A stretch of 64,000 nt of DNA from Trichosphaerium sp. ATCC 40318 (GCA_038496445.1 JALMLS010000281.1:62001-126000); one strand, 5' to 3'. Shown: positions 9,143 to 20,816, counted from the stretch's first letter. The notes: a model not told the origin generated them from the letters alone. Numbers and translations are program-made.

Positions 9143-10821
9143 CTAAATATTAACTGAATGTACACCAGAAAGAACTTTTAACCCTTCAGGTGTAACATAT
9201 GTGTTATACAGATAGATCTTATGAACACCGACAATTTCTTTTAACCCTTTTTCTGTAAAGTCCCTGCAATCTGACAGAGATAAGGTATGGACGCCAGCAA
9301 GTGCTTTTAGCCCTTCATCTGTAACTGATGTGTTATCTAGAAAGATTGTATGAACGCCAGAAAGTGCTTGTAACCCTTTGTCTGTAACTGAGGTGTTAGA
9401 TAGATGGATTGTATGAACTCCAGAAAGTGCTTTTAGCCCTTCATCTGTAACTGATGTGTTATCTAGAAAGATTGCATGAACGCCAGAAAGTGCTTGTAAC
9501 CCTTTGTCTGTAACTGAGGTGTTAGATAGATGGATTGTATGAACGCCAGAAAGTGCTTTCAATCCTTCGTCTGTAACTGATGTATCATTAAGAGAAATGG
9601 TATGTACACCAGAGAGTGCTTTTATCCCTTTGTCTGTTATACATTTGCAACTATTAAGATACACAGTATGAACACCAGAAATGAACTTTAAGCCTTTATC
9701 TGTAACCGAGGTTCTAGGCAGAGAAATGGTATGTACACCGGTAAGCGCTTTTATCCCTTCATCTGTAACTGAGGTGTTAGATAGATAGATTGTGTGAACG
9801 CCAGAAAGTGCTTTTAATCCTTCATCTGTAACTGATGTGTTATCTAGAAAGATTGTATGAACGCCAGAAAGCGCTTGTAACCCTTTGTCTGTAACTGAGG
9901 TGTTAGATAGATGGATTGTATGAACTCCAGAAAGTACTTTTAATCCTTCATCTGTAACTGATGTGTTTGTTAGATAGATTGTACGAACGCCAGAAAGTGC
10001 TTTCAATCCTTCATCTGTAACTGATGTATTATCTAGAAAGATTGTATGAACGCCAGAAAGTGCTTTTATTCCCTTGTCTGTTATATGCTCGCAATTATAA
10101 AGATCAACAAAATGAACACCAGAAATGAACTTTAATCCTTCATCTGTAACTGATGTATTATTAAGAGAAATGCTATGTACACCAGCAAGTGCCCTTAATC
10201 CTTCACCGGTAACTGAGGTATAAGATAGATAGATTTTATGTACACCAGAAAGTACTTTTAATCCTTCATCTGTAACAGATGTGCTTGATAGATAGATTGT
10301 ATGTACACCAGAAAGTGCTTTCAATCCTTCATCTGTAACTGAGGTATTATTAAGAGAAATGGTATGTACGCCAGAAAGAGCTTTCAACCCTTCATCTGTA
10401 ACTGATGTATTATCAAGAGAAATGGTATGTACACCAGAAAGTGCCTTTAACCCTTCATCAATTAAAGGCTGTCCACATGAGCTAAGAATAATGAAACGAA
10501 CACCAGCAAACGCCTTTATAACATCATTAGACGTTCCTTTACCAGCAAGTTTGATGCGTGTGTGCTGGAGAGTACTTGAGTGTTTTAAAATTGCTTTTGC
10601 TTGGTCAACACTTGAAACCCAAATGCGACAGTATCCGATAATATCGTGAATGATAGAAGCAAGGCGATGACAAGTTTGAGAAGCGGCAAAGCGTGAGTTT
10701 GTTGTTTTACGTAAAATAAGAGCTAAAATCTCTGTGGGAAGGTCTAAAATGCTTGGCGTAGGTTAGAACAGTTTAACAAGTAATTTTGTTCGTACTTTTC
10801 GGTTAAGCTCTTTTCTGACAT
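9143..10821 (-). CDS. F-box protein with about 21 near-identical 21-residue LRRs
   Basis: Probable SCF ubiquitin-ligase adaptor. A tiny first exon (10821-10796, MSEKSLTEN) is joined across a 44-nt GTACGA...CCAAG intron (10795-10752) to the F-box ILDLPTEILALILRK and NSRFAASQTCHRLASIIHDI. A spacer of about 80 residues follows, then about 21 repeats of consensus GLKALSGVHTISLNNTSVTDE (21 residues, 63 bp), ending SGVHSVNI and TAG at 9143. Total about 544 residues with no frame break. Three repeats (near residues marked LYNCEH, LNSCKC and SDCRDF) replace NTSVTDE by a Cys-containing variant. The repeats are unusually similar to each other at DNA level, so the array has expanded or homogenised recently. 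The smaller relative at 1516-2245 has the same exon 1 design. Confidence 0.9.
9150..10455 (-). repeat. 63-bp coding minisatellite (LRR array)
   Basis: About 21 head-to-tail 63-bp units within the F-box/LRR gene. Some multi-unit blocks recur almost exactly: a 126-bp pair encoding IHLSNTSVTDKGLQALSG then IFLDNTSVTDEGLKALSG is found near 9330-9450, 9450-9560 and 9830-9960. This indicates recent block duplication or gene conversion that keeps the reading frame. Confidence 0.85.
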
Positions 10822-11299
10822 CCCACCAAGCTGTAAGGGCTAAAACCGTCACGTGATATTAACTAGTTAATTCTGCTCTAAGTGAGCTTGTGTACATTAA
10901 GTTACATTATTTTCTCCTTACAAAGCTATACACGCAAAAGTGGTATGGACTATAACTATCAAGCAGAAGCACAAGAGGTCAATATCTTTTTTGTGTAAAT
11001 TTATTGCGGTGGAGTTCATAACAACAGAGAGAAAAAACTTCTCGTCTAATTTTCAAAAACACGTGCGTGTGCAGTGCTTTTTTTTTATTATTTGTGAATG
11101 AGATTTAACATGAATGTTGTTTTATTTCTCTTTCGTTAGGCACAGTGTGGTGCTACGGCCTGTCTATTCTAAGTTTTTTAATATTACTCGTTTAGCACTT
11201 AGACTTGTATAGGGGTTATCTTTCACATCTTTTCAACCCTGTACTTGAAAAAGCTTTGTATGCATGTTAGTATTTTCCTATGTGAGGTTCCTTATACTG
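10822..11299. other. Intergenic; possible tiny + strand gene
   Basis: Contains CACGTG at 10850-10855 and near 11061. A short ATG frame at about 10945 (MDYNYQAEAQE) ends at a GT and could join, after the TTTCGTTAG acceptor at about 11139, to AQCGATACLF and a stop. The product would be about 20 residues, so I do not call it a gene. Confidence 0.35.
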
Positions 11300-12212
11300 C
11301 TACCACACTCCTCCAGCTCCACCACCGCCTTCTGAAGTACCTCCACCGAACTCCATCAGAGCTTTAAACGTCTTTGTATACTTTGTTACTTCCTTTGATT
11401 GCATTAGTTTACCCAAACTAACTTTTTCTTCTTCTCGTATGAGCTTGTAAGAAACACCAATAATACTAAGTTAAATAGTGAGTTAAGCCAGTACACTCAT
11501 ATAAGAGTAAAAGAGTACGCACATCATGATCCATAGCAGAATCAAAAGCAAGAAAGTAGCTGGATGGTGTTTTGCAGGCCTATTTACATACATGTGATTT
11601 TTCCGAATAATTTTATCAATCAATACAATTCCATGATGCAACGCTTTATCGTACTCTCCTGATTGATAAAAGATATGTTAAAGAATGTTGCAATACTAAT
11701 AAGAGCACCGCACCTGTATTGAGGTAAGGCTTCATTGAATCAACGACAATCTTTGCATCTCTAGTAGATAGCAAAAGCATCATATCTGCTCCAGTTGTAA
11801 TGTATATAGCTCTATCAACCTTTGACACAAACACCATGATACCGGAGTTACAGTCATTGAATCTACATATACTAAATACCGTATTTAAATACATTCCAGT
11901 TGTACCCAACACCCCAACGATCATGTAAAGCAGTAGCAAATTGCTTAGCAAACTAGCAAAAAAAAATAAGAAAAAATTAAGAGCAATCCTCTTCACATTA
12001 CAGTTGCGTACATAAGACTTATCTGCTCGTTTGTTCATGGCACTAATTATATTGAATACAGAAGATGTGAAATCACCTTTATACTCTAACTGCCTAAGCC
12101 GGTACAAAAAGTTTTTACAAGCATTAAACAATCCTAGTGTATTATCCATTCCATTAATTACAGCCAAACCAACTTGAGGATATCTATCATTCCTCATCTT
12201 CATATCACTCAT
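11300..12212 (-). CDS. Membrane protein with two hydrophobic segments, unknown
   Basis: A spliced gene of unknown family. The N-terminal exon is polar and helical (YPQVGLAVINGMDNTLG, FLYRLRQLEYKGDFTSS). It leads to a strong membrane span (LNFFLFFFASLLSNLLLLYM) and a loop with three cysteines. Later exons give KALHHGIVLIDKIIRKNHM, a second span (FLLLILLWIMM), and a polar tail (VSLGKLMQSKEVTKYTK) ending in glycine-rich GGGTSEGGGGAGGVW and TAG 11300. The frame is open upstream of ATG 12212 (SWVSNPNDILSQSVCDA), and further open minus-strand segments with ATG occur at about 12300-12435, so the start may lie further upstream. A PEX11-like or ER-shaping role crossed my mind but nothing diagnostic is present. 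Confidence 0.55.
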
Positions 12213-12439
12213 TTTATTAATGACGTTGTCAATAGCATCGCAAACACTCTGAGATAGGATGTCATTGGGATTTGAAACCCAAGAGACCTTCCCTCGTCTT
12301 CCATTACGTTCGGGCTCCTAACGCCGTTAGTACCAGCGAAAGCTGCAAGCTGTTATGTACAGTTATCGGGTTAGGTATCTCGGAGGCATTCCAAAACTCT
12401 TGTACTTTATTCTTACTACCAATCTTATCCTCCATGGCT

Positions 12440-13093
12440 AACTTAGCTTTGTTTACAGTTTGCGTTGTTAAGTTTTCTTTGTATGAGCTATAGAAGCGTA
12501 GGTTGTTTCTTATACGCTTTTTGACAACGTAGCGCTTATCATTATGACTGTTTCGGCTGTTTGTGCGCAGTATAGCTGTAGTCGTGTAGGAAAGGCAGCA
12601 ATAACGCTATAAAGTAGCATTAATATGCGTAGCTGCAATGAATGGATCCCGTACAAGTGCCATGTTGTTTTTAGACTTTGACGCTTTATAGGAACTAACT
12701 TAGCGGTTGTTAAGTCTACCTTTGAACTCAGTCTTCACGTGAACTTTATGTTTTTTATTAACAAGTGAATCTCTCATGAACACAAAAAGCAAATTTCGTG
12801 TCAATGAGGCTTACATACAATCATTTCAAGCACAAAAGGCTCACTGTTTATATTCTCATACCTTTCAAGTGCACTCCTGCTGCCCTTAGTGTAGCTGTAG
12901 ACTCTAAGTTAAAGGTATCTTCGTCTTCAACAATCATCGAAACCCATCACTAACCAACTTGTTTAGGTTTACTTTGGTGGTAAAAACAATACAAATTTGT
13001 CACGTGATTTATTAACTCACATTAATAAATGAAATGAGCTTCAGCAGTTTAGCAAATTCAATGATTTAGAATAGTGCTACAACTAAGCTATTT
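12440..13093. other. Intergenic or unresolved 5' exons
   Basis: A minus-strand open stretch at about 12340-12600, basic and lacking a recognisable domain, could hold upstream exons of the membrane-protein gene. The remainder to 13093 has CACGTG sites near 12738 and 13002 and no convincing gene. Confidence 0.35.
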
Positions 13094-16000
13094 CTACAAC
13101 TCAATTTCCATTGAATCTATATTCATACTTGCTAATAACTCCTCATAAGGTGGTTTTATACGATACTCAAAAGAAGCTTTTGATGGATGAAGTTCCATTA
13201 ATGCAATTGAAGAACTCATCCATTCCTCAGCAGCACTCAATTTTCCTATTCTCCAAAAATGAACACCTGAATTAAAAGCTTTGATGAGTAGCCATTCAAG
13301 CTCATTTGGAGGAAAAGAAGAGCTATCAGGTAGTTCTAGAGAGATTTTAATATTAAAAAAGCAGAAAAAACGTTTTTAATGATGCACCTCGTATGTAATT
13401 AAGAACTTGATTGAATAGCCTCTTTTTCCACTCTTCACCTCTTCTAATGGTCAATAATTGACGATAAATAGGTGCTGATTTTTCTGGATTCTTCTCAGCT
13501 ATGTAATGATCCAAAACAATCCCAAGAGCTTTCGTTGCAACTAATCAAAAAAAAAACAACAATTAAGTCAAGTCAACGCACTTGACGTCTTAAGCCACAA
13601 AAAATAGACAAAAAAACAAAAGTCGTACGCTTAGGGAATCTAGAAATAGAGCACTTTGCAGCGTTTGCCAGGAGGTCAAAGGAGTCACTGCTGGCAGTTG
13701 ATATTCTCGAAAAAGCGAGTAGTGATTCTTCTGCTTTTGAGAGGTTGTTGAGTCTTGCGTGTACCTCAAACTCAATACAACATATCATAGCATATATACT
13801 ATCTGTATTTTTATCAGTGTCGTTTGATAATTTTCGACATTGTTCACATGCTTCTAGAGCATTTTGAAGATTTTGTTTATATTGGGTTTTTTCGTCCTCT
13901 GTGAGAGGGTCACCTTGTTGATGAATATACGTAATAATAGATGACGCAGATATAATAAGACACTGTCTTCTCTTACCAAGTAGATCATCACTAACAGGCA
14001 AGAACCCAGCAAGCTTAAATAAAACATTAAAGGATTCAAATTTTTTTGAATTAGCAAAACTCTAAAAAATCAAAGGACGCACCTCTGAAGCGTTACGGAA
14101 TAGTCTATGAGCTTGAACATTTTTCTCTGATTTCAAAGCATTCAAGCTAATCGAAATAAGTTAGTAATGAGTTCTTGTATCAGAAAGCATTTTATGTACC
14201 CTACATTCCATGCAAAAGAGAAAAGCCACTCAATTTCTTTAGCATTAGTATTCGTTATCTTGGACACTCCTTGTAATCTTATTTTCTCACATACTGACTC
14301 AAGGAGAGTGTATATTTTCTCATAAGTTAAAATATTGTCTTGTGTTCTTCGAGACATTATAAGAAAACTTAAAATTTGATAAGGGTTTCTACGTACTTCG
14401 TAGCAACTTCATAAAGAGAAAGAAGCGACCTTACAACCTGACAGTATCTACCTTTTTTATCTTCACTTGGTTTCATTATTTCTATTAGTCTTTCTAAGCA
14501 TCTTGCAGCAACATCACTTAGGTTATGCTAATTAGAATTCAGTTAGAGTTAGGCACGTTTTATTCTTCATGAATACCTGATTCGCTTTGTATGCGCATAT
14601 TTCTAAGTATTGTTGGTCAACATCTGGCGCTTCGCAAAGGTTTTTCAGGCACCCAAGGACTAGTTTAATTAGGTAATAGTATATTTCGCCTTTTTGTACC
14701 TTTATTGTGATCCTTCTGTTGAAGGTAAACATCAAAAAGCAAGAATTGAGTTGAAGGATTTTTTTGATTACTTTCAAGGCTACTACATTCCTCAGCAATC
14801 ATACAAGCGTTATCAAGCTGGTTAAGTGCCATGTGACATAAAGCCATAACTCTTTGTATTGATTAGCACAACAAGTCTAATGAAGAAGAACCACAGTACC
14901 TAAGCACTTTGCATCTTGTCTCCCAATCCTCAGGACCTTGGGAAAAAAAAAGTCAGACTAAGCAACCCAGTGACTTATATCTAACAGCAAGAAATCGTTT
15001 TCCCGCAACCTTACCTAGTAATTGTTGTCCGCGTTGATACCAATCCAGAGCAGCTTCATATTTTTCTAGTAGAATTGAATAAAACGATTTTAATTTAAGT
15101 GGCACCCAAGTACCTTCTTGATAAAGTTGTGTTGCTTTATTCCATACTATGCAATGAAACTTATGTAATATTGGAGCGCTGATCTATTATATACTGAATA
15201 AGCTTCATGAATACCAGCAGGTGTAAAATACCTTTGATTCACCACTGTTATGACCTGTTGTATGAATACAAAAATAAATAAGAAAGAAATAAGAAAATCA
15301 TGCCGAAAATATCTCAACAATAAATTATCACGTGCCTGTAATGACTTTCTCTAAAATTGTGATAGATGCATCTCTATCGCATCGGTGTTGTAGTAATATC
15401 TCAAACTCCAAAAGTCGAATAGTGTCCAGCTCTGGAGACCGTGCGAATACCTTAAATATTTCTTTGCAAATCTTGGATGCCAATACTGCCCTAACTTTAT
15501 CTTAGATTTGTCTCGCAACCCTATGTATCCATACTTGTTATGTTCAATTGCGTAATTGACTAATACTATCGCCCTACATGGGTATCAGAACGAAGATTTT
15601 AGATAACAAAATCACAGAAGCAAAATTACGGTTTTCCTTTACTTACTGCTTCAAAGTGCAAGATTCGTGGCGTAAAGTTTGCATAACACAATCTAAAGCT
15701 GATTGCTCGTCTGACACAACTATGAATAGCTTTGTGCGTAGATATACGCCGCCAGGATGTTGGTGAACCTGTAAAATCATTAATTGATTGAAAGCAGAAC
15801 CGTCATGCCTTATTAGCCTTCTCGATACATTTTAGCGCTTGTTGGTGCCGTTTTAGCGAAATAAGGCATGCTGAGAGAAGCCTGAGAGCTCTAGAGTGAC
15901 TGGTCGGGTCGCTAAACAAACTTTGAGTCAAATCTTAGACAGCAAGCGTTGATGGTTCGAACCACGATGGATTTCGTTCTTGGAGCTCTAATGACAATTA

Positions 16001-16867
16001 AAGAAAGGTGTGAAAGCATTACAACGTACCAACCGACTTGTTCAACCAGAACGTAGCATTCTCGAATGATCTAGACTCTCTTAAGTCTACTGCGAAGTTG
16101 TAGCATATCTGTGCGAGCTGTGATGATTGAGAAGCTTCAGTGATACTATTTTCAGCCTTTAAACACCATTGTTTGGCTTTTTCTGACTTTTCGTTTAACC
16201 ACATCTTTTGTTACAGTTAGCGCGTAGATACTGACTACGCGTACTTGTGTAGCATCTGTACACAGTTTAAATAACTCAATCTGGACTTGAGGACCATTGC
16301 AATGGTTGCGAAAACAGTCTTCAGCGCGTAGCCAGTAGTTGTCGGCAAGCGTAGAATTTTTTTCTTCTACAATTGTTTAGGATTTGATGTACAAAGCATA
16401 CATGCTTGCCTCCAAATATTTTAGCCGTGCTTGCTAGCATTTGACCTAACGTTAAAAAATTCCCTTTGTGTTGGGAGCAGACAAGCTGCATTACGTCGCA
16501 AACAAGTTTTCTGATTCAGTGAGCTGTGTTTAGTGTAGGCGCACTCTTACCTTGTAAACTTTACGTGCGGACAGGGTTCTTTGCCTCTCGTCGCTGAAGT
16601 CGTAGAATTCCACACCTTGGGTGAAATAAGCAAACTACCACGAAAAGTAACGTACTTCAAGAATTATACTTTTTATCGAATAGGCTTCTTCCCTTGTTAC
16701 AGCATCCACTTCAATTAACAGAGCTTGACAAGAGCTCAAGGCAGTGTTTATTTCATGCATTTCATCTTTAGACTTCAGCAATGACAACAGCTTCGTCAGA
16801 GCAACTTGATTTTGTTAACATTGACATAGCAATAGAATGAATTACCTTCTAGTTGAGATGTGGCCAT
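13094..16867 (-). CDS. SPO22/ZIP4/TEX11-like meiotic TPR protein
   Basis: A long helical-repeat protein split into many exons. The start is taken at ATG 16867 (MATSQLE then a GTAATT donor) and the end at 13094 (NIDSMEIEL, TAG). Diagnostic segments include AKEIEWLFSFAWNVG (about 14210-14255) and NELEWLLIKAFNSGVHFW (about 13275-13310), which match the repeated ExxWLxxxxWNxG pattern of SPO22/ZIP4/TEX11. TPR-like pieces are LAQICYNFAVDLRESRSF and ATKALGIVLDHYIAEKNP. ZIP4/TEX11 proteins are scaffold proteins of meiotic crossover formation on the synaptonemal complex. Exons between about 15300 and 16700 are poorly resolved. With the RAD51D-like gene it suggests sexual recombination machinery. Another TPR protein is possible but less likely. 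Confidence 0.68.
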
Positions 16868-17050
16868 TTGATGAGTACCTTGTCTATGATTGGATGCCTT
16901 AACCAAGTGTTAAGGCACCGTCAAATAAACCTTGCAAAAGAGTGTGATATAAAGCCGCCTTTATTCTTACATTCTTCGTATAAATAGTGTATAGCTAAAC
17001 AATGAAATGACCGAAAGGCCCTTCAGTAAAATACAGAAAATAAGTGTCAT

Positions 17051-18330
17051 TTACATTCGTAGTAAAGGATGTCGGTGACCGATACGGCCAATCAAAAAAC
17101 TCTTTGACGATACTTGTCTTCCAGCAATAACACGCTGCAAAGATTTGATAAGTTTGTACCCTGTATATGTGCCAATAGGCAATACAACAAATGGCGCCAA
17201 TGCGAGTGACACAGCACCTAAAATAGAAATGCGTTATTGGATACAAAAATACATGTCTGCTTACCAACAAGTACAAGAACTTGAGCTATTCGTATAGTAT
17301 CTGCAACTTCCACGCCATCTTGTGATTCCAGTGTAGTAACACTATTCCAAAATTCATTATAGCGCGTGTATAGTGCGTATAATCCACAGCAAATGATGCC
17401 ATAGAATAATAACAAGGAAAGAAGTGAAACACCACAGCCAATAACTATAGACCCTGGTACAGGTTTTTTTAAATACCTATTGGTTGTGAGTAATAGCGAC
17501 CCTAACAGTCCTTTTTTAATGTCAATCGTACTTTGCAAATAAATATCTACCAATTGGACCTATGTAGGAGTGAGTGAACTCATGAAACTTAGTGTTTTTT
17601 TCTGAGAAACTAAACTCCAAAAAAGAACGAACCATCGGCTAGTATTTTTGAGCTCAAATATGAAGTCGAAGCAACTGTCACAAGAGTGACAAGTGCGCAC
17701 GGTGCAAGTGTAACCATAAATGATCCGGGGAGTTGTATCCAAAGCACAAACGGAAGCATTGCACCAAGGGCTGTGTTAAGTCCTTCACAAGGTTAAAACT
17801 TGAACGAGAAAAAAAGTAAATTTACCTGCAATTGTGAAGTGACTCACTGGTCCCACCTGGTGCTTGTTAGCGCACGTGGTACTTAAAATAAGGTTTCGTA
17901 CCAACTTCATCGCTTGTTTAAACTCTTTCTTGCTCACGTGATGGTGTATATGTTGAACCTCTGGCTACTTAGCTAAAAATTGACTCAAAAAGCGTCAAAA
18001 TTGTAGACACTGCTGTAGTGATAGCATACCTTCTTTTGTCATCTGTGAAGGAGGTTCCATAGCGTGTAATTCTTCCTCTGCCTCTTCTTCCGTTATAGTT
18101 GATTCGGTATCGGTTACAACCTTTGGTTTAGAGCTCGAGGAGTAGTGTCGCCGAAATGTAACGACGTTAAACCAAAAAGGCTGTTTTGGTTGAAGATTTT
18201 TCATCCCAAGCCTATTTCCAAGTATACGGACGTGTCGTTGAGGTGATGTAACTATTTTCGTACGTTTACTGGAGAAAACACGCGATTGAGGTCGTAGGCA
18301 TAAAGCACTACGCGCACTAAACGCTAACAT
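17051..18330 (-). CDS. Probable mitochondrial multi-span membrane protein, unknown
   Basis: First ATG at 18330 opens an Arg/Ser-rich presequence (MLAFSARSALCLRPQSRVF, then VVTFRRHYSSSSKPKVV) typical of mitochondrial import, followed by an acidic stretch (TESTITEEEAEEELHAM). After a GTATGC intron, an exon gives VQHIHHHVSKKEFKQAMK and a soluble segment, then several hydrophobic segments: LGAMLPFVLWIQLPGSF, CALVTLVTVASTSYL, SIVIGCGVSLLSLLLFYG and LALAPFVVLPIGTYTG. The tail is basic (VIAGRQVSSKSFLIGRIG) and ends TAA 17051. The SSSS-lysine presequence and layout bring LETM1/MDM38-type inner-membrane proteins to mind, but no LETM1 signature is visible. The open frame also extends upstream of 18330 without an ATG. 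Location is inferred; function unknown. Confidence 0.58.
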
Positions 18331-18475
18331 GAATGACAACACTAACAACGTCAATATCACACAAGTTTTGCAAGTTCTGTGACCTCATTTGAACGTTGAA
18401 ATAAAAAAACTAAAGCAATTTTTTTCTAAAGTTGTATCGTTTATTTTACATGCGTTGATTTAAATATGACAGGTT

Positions 18476-19326
18476 TTAGCTCGCGTTTTGTGTTGCGCTT
18501 TCGTGTACATACTCAAGCGATGCAGCTATGTTCTTCATGTCACTTTCTATGCTGCTAGACCAGTTTTCAATGTCTCCGAGCTCCTTTAACAACTGTTAGT
18601 CGTTTTTTCGTGGATGGAAAAGAAAGAAAAAGTTTTTCTCTTTGTTTGAAATGTATCTCCTTCAGCGCCCACGACTGGCTTTACATACGACAGCAGTGCA
18701 GATAGAAAGAGAAAATGACTCGATTTACGGCCCATAAAATAAGTAACCTTGACACGCGCATAACACTTCAAATAGCGAGATGCATGGGTGAATGGCCGAA
18801 ATGTTGAAGAAAGTTGAGAAAAAGCGCAAACATACCTTCAACGAGTTATTAAAGTTGTTGAGTAGCTGTATCCAGTTGGCTGACAGCTTATTAAGGCGTT
18901 CTGCCTGACGTTCTAATTCGCGAGCTTCTTGCTCTAGTACTCTCTATAGTACCATCAGGTTTTGTAGATCATTAACATGCGTTGTGTCATGGTTCGTGAT
19001 GTTTTGTTTATGAATTAAATTGACTAAAAGCCAAAAATCTAGCCGTAGCCAAAACGAAACTGACATTTTGTGGCTCTACGCGCGTACTTGATTTAAGAAC
19101 ACCCTAGATACATCTGCGTTTATCGAGTCCATCATTAAATTGGTTGCGCGACCAACTGATCCTACTACAGCGCGTCGTAGTTTATCTTTTGAGCGTCAGA
19201 ATGTGATAATTTGTAAATTAACAGCTTTAACGCACCATTTTTCTCTCGCACTTGGTTACAGTTAGACTGATGCTCACGCATCAGTTGAGAGAGTTTATTA
19301 AAGTTCTTTGGCTTTGTGTCGGACAT
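18476..19326 (-). CDS. BLOC1S1: BLOC-1 complex subunit 1 (BLOS1/GCN5L1) homologue
   Basis: A short coiled-coil protein encoded by four exons. Exon 1 (ATG 19326) gives KLSQLMREHQSNCNQVRE, matching the LLKEHQ start of BLOC1S1. Exon 2 gives LRRAVVGSVGRATNLMMD and DVSRVFLNQ. Exon 3 gives LEQEARELERQAERLNK and SANWIQLLNNFNNSLK. Exon 4 gives ELGDIENWSSSIESDMKN and IAASLEYVHES, ending AGC TAA at 18476. The WIxxxxNFNxxLKExGDxENWxxxIExDMxxIAxxLEYV pattern is the family hallmark. BLOC1S1 is shared by the BLOC-1 and BORC complexes on endosomes and lysosomes and has also been linked to mitochondrial protein acetylation. Length is close to the usual 125-150 residues. Confidence 0.87.
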
Positions 19327-19447
19327 CGTGGGCACTTTTTGAACTAAAACTTAACTGGTTTAAGCTGAGACAATATCACGTTGGCCTCCAACACAGTAGT
19401 GGTAGTGTAAAGAGTTAGACAAATAGTTGCTGACATTTCTGTGGAAC

Positions 19448-20121
19448 ATGTCTGAAAAACAATACTCATCGATCGTTGCGCAAGTAAAGTCCATTGTAGA
19501 TGGAGAACGAGACCTAATAGCTAATTTGGCAAACACAGCTGGCACGCAATTCATACAAATGTTAACTGACTATTTCTAGCGATACTCTACGCTGAGTTAA
19601 ACGCATTAAAAGGAGGTAAAGTGAATTGGGTAGGTTTCTACATGTACAAACAAAACCAGCTCGTATTGGGACCGTTCCAAGGTATCACCAAGCGTAAAAA
19701 TACCTTAGACGCTATTAACAACTTTTAAAAGGTAAAGTAGCGTGCATACGCATTCCAATGGGAAAAGGTGTTTGTGGCACTGCTGCCAAAGAGTTAAAAA
19801 CCCAGGTACTACCGTTATTAGCGACCTCGTCGGGTTCTAATGTTTGTCTTTACGTAGCTTGTTGAAGACGTTCACAAGTTTCCTGGACATATTGCTTGTG
19901 ACGCCACTAGTGAATCAGAAATTGTTGTACCACTTGTGTCACGTGATGGTGTACGTTGTTTCATATTGTCAAAGGTTAAAAAAATCTAAATATTTGGTTT
20001 TTACTAGAAGCTGTTGGGTGTCATTGATCTTGATTCAACAGCAAAGAGCGGATATGGTGCAGAGGACAAGCGCATAGTAGAGGAAATTGCAACCATACTT
20101 GTAGATGGGTGTGATTGGTGA
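19448..20121 (+). CDS. Free methionine-(R)-sulfoxide reductase (GAF domain)
   Basis: Reduces free methionine-R-sulfoxide, a cytosolic antioxidant repair activity (fRMsr, MsrC type). Exon 1 (ATG 19448) reads VDGERDLIANLANTA. A GC-AG intron (19542-19579, 38 nt) restores ANTAAILYAELNAL and VNWVGFYMYKQNQL. A GTATCA intron after GPFQ leads to GKVACIRIPMGKGVCGTA, then VHKFPGHIACDATSESEI and VPLVSRDG. After a GTACGT intron comes KLLGVIDLDS and the end ILVDGCDW, TGA 20121. All three family cysteines are present: VACIRI, GVCGTA and HIACDA. It starts about 120 bp from the divergent BLOC1S1 gene, so a shared promoter is possible. Confidence 0.9.
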
Positions 20122-20816
20122 ATAACATAAAAGTTGCAATTTTTTTTCATAAACAAGTACTCCATTTTTTAAGCAAGATTTTTTGGCTTGAATAAATTTG
20201 TACCACGACATCACAGTCATATCGTTTCGCTACAAAATACATGCTTGGGAGAAAATATAGCAATGAATACAAAATTTTTATTTATTGCTTTAAGCTACGT
20301 GACATCTGTCGCTGTGTAACACTATTATTTTGTACACATACCATGAACTCAACAATCAAGGGAATACCCAGCTGTTGTCATAATGGAGTATTGAGTTTTG
20401 CTGTAAAAAGGAAATATATGACGGGTACACTTGTTTCCTTTTTTTAGATTAATTAGTTATGAATACAAATTTGAGTACCCATAGTCTCCTGTGAGCCAAT
20501 ACGTACACCAGTGCCCAAATATCTACACTATGTTATCAAATGTAATACGGTTTTCTTTGACACTGTACTGTAGGCTCTCTTGGGTCATCACGTGTTTCAA
20601 TTGAGTAGCATTCACATGCTCCAGCATCTTTTTTTTTGTATTATTAAACAAGTATAAAATACAACTACAAGAACATGAGCACTAAAGTAATATTGCCTAT
20701 TGCACTAACAACATCGAAACTAGTTTCTTTTCTAGTTTTGTAGACGCTTGCCAGGTTTTTGAAGCGAAATCAATAGTGTTCGTGTCATGTTCTTGTAGTG
20801 GGTATGTATAAACTTT
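20122..20816. other. Intergenic, no gene supported
   Basis: AT-rich spacer. Open frames on either strand have no recognisable features. CACGTG occurs near 20590. Confidence 0.45.

Noticed and set aside
9150-10455. Regular repeats resembling a CRISPR array
   Set aside because: The 63-bp units are contiguous, coding LRRs with no unique spacers, in a eukaryotic gene.
10359-10649. Open frame on the + strand opposite the F-box/LRR gene
   Set aside because: It is the antisense shadow of the LRR array and F-box region; the minus strand has the domain content.
15935-15985. GGTTCGAACCACGATGG looked like the T-arm of a tRNA
   Set aside because: No acceptor stem, D-arm or anticodon arm fits around it on either strand, and the minus strand is plausibly coding (WFEPSTLAV) within the ZIP4-like gene.
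17995-18360. Start of the mitochondrial-type gene at 18360
   Set aside because: The codon there is GTG; the first ATG is at 18330 and gives a good presequence, so I used that.
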